Source: Paguma larvata
Lineage: Eukaryota > Chordata > Mammalia > Carnivora > Viverridae
DNA length: 64,000 nt
Direction: 5' to 3'
Assembly: GCA_030068075.1 (NCBI GenBank)
Contig: CM057834.1
Location: forward strand, 92,273,119 to 92,337,118
Shown in pieces: positions 59,771 to 64,000 of the stretch (the first letter of the stretch is position 1; the number at the start of each line of letters is the position of its first letter). The notes under the pieces were generated by a model. The model ran no database searches. It saw only the letters and a program-made list of their open reading frames with translations, and was not told the DNA's origin. The position numbers were made by a program, and so were the translations under genes.

Positions 59771-60299
59771 GTGGTCAGCATGCTGTCCCCACCCCACTCA
59801 GCTCCCACACCGATCTCACTAAGCCCAGCCTGGGGACCCCAGAATTTCAGTGTGGGAAGCCCCTGTCCTCGGAGAAGTTTCCTTGGTCACAATCACAGGT
59901 GGGGGAAGAAGAAGGCATAAGTCCTCTGTGGCTCGAATCGAGAATGGAATGTATGCAACACATTATGAAATGACGGTAGATTCTTGTGCCCAGACACCAT
60001 GGGGAGAGGCGTGGATGTCCGTGGCCGTGGACCCACACACATCCTCTGCTGCTTCTGCACGGACTCCCTGCCCCGGAAGCCCTACAGTCTGACCTCCACT
60101 GGATGCACCTTACTGAAGCAGTTCCCTCAAGAGCAGATATGTTTTCATAATCAGGACAACGAGGGCTTGCCGTTCTCACTGACCACTCGGTGGCCCTGGG
60201 GACAATGCTGGTCCCTGAGGCTCTCACCACCGATAATGTTACAGCCTGAGTCAATGTTAGGATTTACAAATACGGGACTAAGCATTTAATGATTCTTAT

Positions 60300-60501
60300 T
60301 TTTTTTTTTAAGTTTATTTATTTTGAGAGAGAGATGACAGGGGGAGGAGCAGAGAGAGAGGGAGAGAGAGACAATTCCAAGCAGGCTCCATGCTGCCAGC
60401 ACAGAGCCCGACATGGGGCTGGATCTCATGAACCGTGAGATTGTGATGTGAGCTGATACCAAGAGTCGTATGCTTAACTGACTGGGACACCCAGGTGCCC
60501 C
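60300..60501 (-). repeat. SINEC upstream of TCAF1
   Basis: Poly-T, GAGAGAGAG blocks, GTGAGATTGTGATGTGAGC and reversed head CCCAGGTGCCCC. The duplication AATGATTCTTATTTT/AGTGATTCTGATTTT flanks it. Confidence 0.9.
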
Positions 60502-62544
60502 TAGTGATTCTGATTTTATAGCTTTCACATTTTGGAGCCAATGCTGACATTAATATTAATTATTACTACATTTAGTTCTCAAGTATTTCCATGGGCTCTT
60601 GAAAAAGTCTGAGGCACAGACAAAGAGGCCTTGGTTTTGAGGTAACAAATAGACTCAAGATCCCCCCTGAAAGAGCACATTCTACAGTTTGCAGAGGCCT
60701 TTAAAACTAAAGTACTAAATTTATTCTTTTCCCTTTAAACTAGCTCCTCTTAGGCAAATTACATAAGCTCAGTGTCCCTCGTTGTTAAGGAGACATCTAC
60801 CTCAGAGAAGCGTTGAGACCAGAGAATCAGCAAGTGATTGGTTAACAAGAGCTTGTCCCTTCTCCGCTCTTCCTGGTGTCCACAAATAGCCAGGATGGCA
60901 AACCACACAGTCACAGCTGTGTCCCTTCTCCCGCCTGTCCCATATCCAGCTGGTCACAGTCCTGTCAAGGTCACCGTTCATGGTTTCCAGCCACACTGCC
61001 AGTAACCTAGTTCGGGTGCTCAGTAATTCATTCCTCGACTGAAGTGATCCAGTTTCTAAGTCACCAGGGTCTGGTTCTTGCCTCCATTCTTCTAAAGCCA
61101 CTGCTCACATTAGTTCCCAGAAGAGAACCCCTGCCTGGAGCTCTGCCTTTTCCCACAGGGTTAGATCTGACACCTTCATCCTGGGGTTTGAGGCCTTCGG
61201 GCTGGCTGCTCCTTCCATTTTCCAGCCGTGTCTCCGGCCACCTGACCTCTCTGCAGCTTCCAGAACACTTGGCATCCCTGGACATGCCCTGCTTTCATTT
61301 TAGATTCTCTTTCCATTCTCTCTCCTTCCTGTTCCCTCTCCCACATCCTTCTATCTGTTGAAATCCTATCCTTCTAAGAGAAGATATTCACAGAAGAGGA
61401 CATTTGAATGGTCAATTAGTCTAGGAAAATATGCTCAATCTTACTTGTCAGGCAATTCAAAATAGGATGCGTGATGCTGCCCACAAGACTGTCAGAAAAG
61501 GAAGATGGTGAAGGAGAAAGGGGAGGAGGTGGAGGAGAGGTGAAGAAGGTGAAGGCAGACAGTAATGCTCAATGTCCAGAGGGCTAAGTGAACACTACTA
61601 GTTTGCTGGAAGGGCTGAGAAGCTTCGAGCTATCCGACAGTTACCCTGTCAACAGACTGGCAGCTCCATTTCAGGGCTGAGCCTATCCTCGGACCAGCCA
61701 TCCCTCTTCTGATTACCTTTCTTCCAGAAATAAGAGCAGCGGCATTAAAGATGTCTGTACAAGGATGCTCACCGCCATATAAAACTACGGATGGAGATGG
61801 ATAAATGCAAACCTAGGAGATAAATGATGAAGAATGTTTTCTGGAACCATCTGTGACTCCTGTGGGTACAGCTCTCTACCCTAAAGCCACCCCTACCCCA
61901 AACTGCAGCACCCCACAGCCCATTGTGGCAACATAAGACCGTGGGGAGCAGCCCCCAGGCAGCCACCCAAACACACCCCACCCGGAAAGAGCTGCCCATC
62001 GGACCCCTCCTCTGGGGGCCCTTGTCGCTGCCAGTGCGGATCCTCCAAAAACGCTCAGAGCAGGGAACTCACATTTCTATCTCACTAGCTGTCTTTCGAG
62101 CTAGTTCATGGGAGAAGAACTATCTGCGAAGTGACAAAGACACGGGCAGGTGGCCTGAAGATCTGAAAAGGAGGGGACCAAAATGAAGAGGGCTGTTCCT
62201 GTGGCGTTGCCTCCTTCTACTTGTCTCCTGGGCTGAACTACTGGCTCGAGGTGAGTGGGGTTTGGTGGGGACACTCCTCTCCGTCCTGCATCATGAGTGG
62301 GCCTTATACCAATGCTGTGTGTGTGGCAACCCAGCTTTTGAGAGGGAGAATGTCTGAACAAAGTATGATGATCTATATTGTAGAATACCACATAATTGTC
62401 ACAAAGAATGAGTTAAATTTTGCATCTATGTAGAATACCCTAGGTATATTTTAAGTGAAACTTTCAAATCACTGTAATACACAGGACACACACCCATTTT
62501 TGTATGAATGAAAATAATAGTAATTTTAGTAGTAGTAATGACAA

Positions 62545-62770
62545 TACACTGCCTCCCAGGTTCCGGACATGACTGTAAGTGCTTTACATCAGTTCTTCGA
62601 TCCTGACAGTACACCGGTGAGGTATGTACTATTACTATCTCCCATTTTATAGGTGGGCAAAAACAAAACAAGAAATGTGATGGTCAGAGAATGCGTTACT
62701 TGCTCAAGTCACATATGTGTGAGCGATAGATCCGGGATTCAAACCCAGGGACTCTTGCGCTGGAGTCCAC
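62545..62770 (-). repeat. MIR
   Basis: 'TAAGTGCTTTACATCAG', 'GAGGTATGTACTATTACTATC' and 'GATCCGGGATTCAAACCCAG' in reverse MIR order. Confidence 0.72.
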
Positions 62771-63950
62771 CTTTGTAAATACCAGAAATATATATGCCTG
62801 TTAAGTACCAGGATTTTATATACAGTAGAAAATCTACGGAGGCCACATTTCAGCTTGCTAACACCCATTGCGTTAGGAAGGGAAGAGGCGAACAGTATTC
62901 CTTCCCTTTATGCAAGTCTGCATCCTTTGAATTGTATATATTACAGTTAAAAATAACACAGATAACAGAACTTCAGGCAAACATTAAATGATTGAGTATA
63001 TACATCATTGGACCGCTCAACTGATCATCTCTGACTCATCCTAAAAGGTCCTTTCTTCATCTCGCAATCGGCTGAGCATTTACCCCCTAAGAAATCTGAT
63101 TTCCTCGTCTGTGGGGTTCCTCGAACTTTGCAGCTGGTTCTGTTCCCACTTGAACCAGTTATACCCAGGACTGCAACACTTTTAAATGAAATGCTTCCTG
63201 TTTATGCCCAAATCCCTGTTTGCTCTCCTGGCTTGGGGAGCAGAGAGACAGTCTGGGGGAATCCCTTTTATTTCTCTAAGTTCTTCATCCTTGGTTCTCC
63301 TTCCACGGCTCCTGCTTTTTCCCCTCTGGCCAAATCTGGCCTCTTTGAGCTTGCTGGAGCCCAAGGCACCCCCTAAAGCAGAAAGTACCCTGGGCACAAC
63401 TTGTAACTTAGGAAGAGAGCTTTACAAATCCCTCCCCCTGCCACAAAGAGGCCTCCTGCTACCTAAATGGCGTTTCCCTTTAAGAGCTGTATTTGGAAGG
63501 GAAGGAGGGTAGGGGGCTGGTCTCGGATAATGCACCACATCCTGCATTATAGTTTGATTTCCAATCCCCAAAGTAGGGTGCATGTCTGAGATCAGGGGAT
63601 ATGTTTGATTCTTTGGATTCCGCAGGTGAATAAAGAGGTACTCCATGGATGGATGACTGAGCGATGCATGTGGGTATCAAGGGCAGACCTAGGATCACTT
63701 CTCCAGCAAACGGCTGCCTTGGCCTTGATGAACGATTAACGTCACAGACATCCAGTCCTGTAGGTCTTCCCTTCTTCATGCCATTTTCTTCTATGCACCC
63801 CTTGTTTCTTTTTCCTTATATACATCCAATATCCTTTTCAGTGTCCCATCAACTAAGCTAGAGTTGGAGTAGGTTCACCCTTCTTTTTGCATTCTTTCCT
63901 GCATACTTCAGATCAATATTATTTGTTTTTCACTTAAAAATGGTTTAATT

Positions 63951-64000
63951 GGGGCGCCTGGGTGGCTCAATCGGTTGAGCATTCAACTTCAGCTCTGGTC
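63951..64000 (+). repeat. SINEC, cut by the window edge
   Basis: Head GGGGCGCCTGGGTGGCTCAA and the following 30 bases, then the window ends. Confidence 0.85.

Larger units (their letters stand above)
59056..64000 (-). other. TCAF1: TCAF1 upstream sequence
   Basis: Sequence 5' of the TCAF1 ATG exon. It holds an old interspersed repeat (about 59330-59770), a SINEC (60300-60501), an L2-like patch (about 60.85-61.3 kb), a MIR (about 62545-62770) and the first 50 bases of another SINEC at the right edge. It has no CpG island, so the TCAF1 promoter and untranslated exon are either CpG-poor or beyond 64000. Confidence 0.6.

Overview
This is a mammalian nuclear genome window. It has intron-containing genes with GT-AG splice sites, tRNA-derived SINEs, LINE-1, MIR and L2 fragments, microsatellites and a CpG island. 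The tRNA-Lys-type SINEs begin with a 'GGGGCGCCTGGGTGGCTCAG' head and end in a CT-rich stretch plus an AAATAAA-type tail. They match the feliform-carnivore SINEC type as I remember it, so a cat or close relative is the best guess.

Two paralogous genes dominate, both on the minus strand in tandem. They are TCAF1 and TCAF2 (TRPM8 channel-associated factors, formerly FAM115A and FAM115C). All seven coding exons of TCAF1 lie between 59041 and 33753. They join in frame at consensus splice sites to give 919 residues plus a stop. TCAF2 starts at 17541 and runs off the left edge. Its first four coding exons are here (17541-16918, 2651-1660, 1349-1252, 249-36) and the last three would lie beyond position 1. 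Intron phases match TCAF1 at every shared junction. The third and fourth coding exons have identical lengths in both genes (98 and 214 nt).

Layout from left to right: TCAF2 coding exons 4 to 2 (1-2.65 kb); a large TCAF2 intron with LINE-1, SINE and L2 insertions (2.65-16.9 kb); TCAF2 coding exon 1 with a one-base frameshift (16.9-17.5 kb); a CpG island that is probably the TCAF2 promoter (about 19.93-20.64 kb); an intergenic stretch with repeats and a minisatellite (20.6-33.7 kb); TCAF1 coding exons 7 to 2 (33.7-40.2 kb); an 18.2-kb TCAF1 intron rich in old LINE-1 (40.2-58.4 kb); TCAF1 coding exon 1 (58.4-59.05 kb); and repeat-bearing upstream sequence (59.06-64 kb), where the TCAF1 promoter was not found.

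Both products are known partners of the cold and menthol channel TRPM8, affecting its delivery to the cell surface and its gating. Two observations stand out. TCAF2 has a one-base frameshift in its first coding exon while the rest of its visible coding sequence is intact. TCAF1 has a degenerate zinc-metallopeptidase motif (HELGR instead of HExxH). I found no clearly new biological system. Repeat family names come from memory of consensus sequences, not from a database search.
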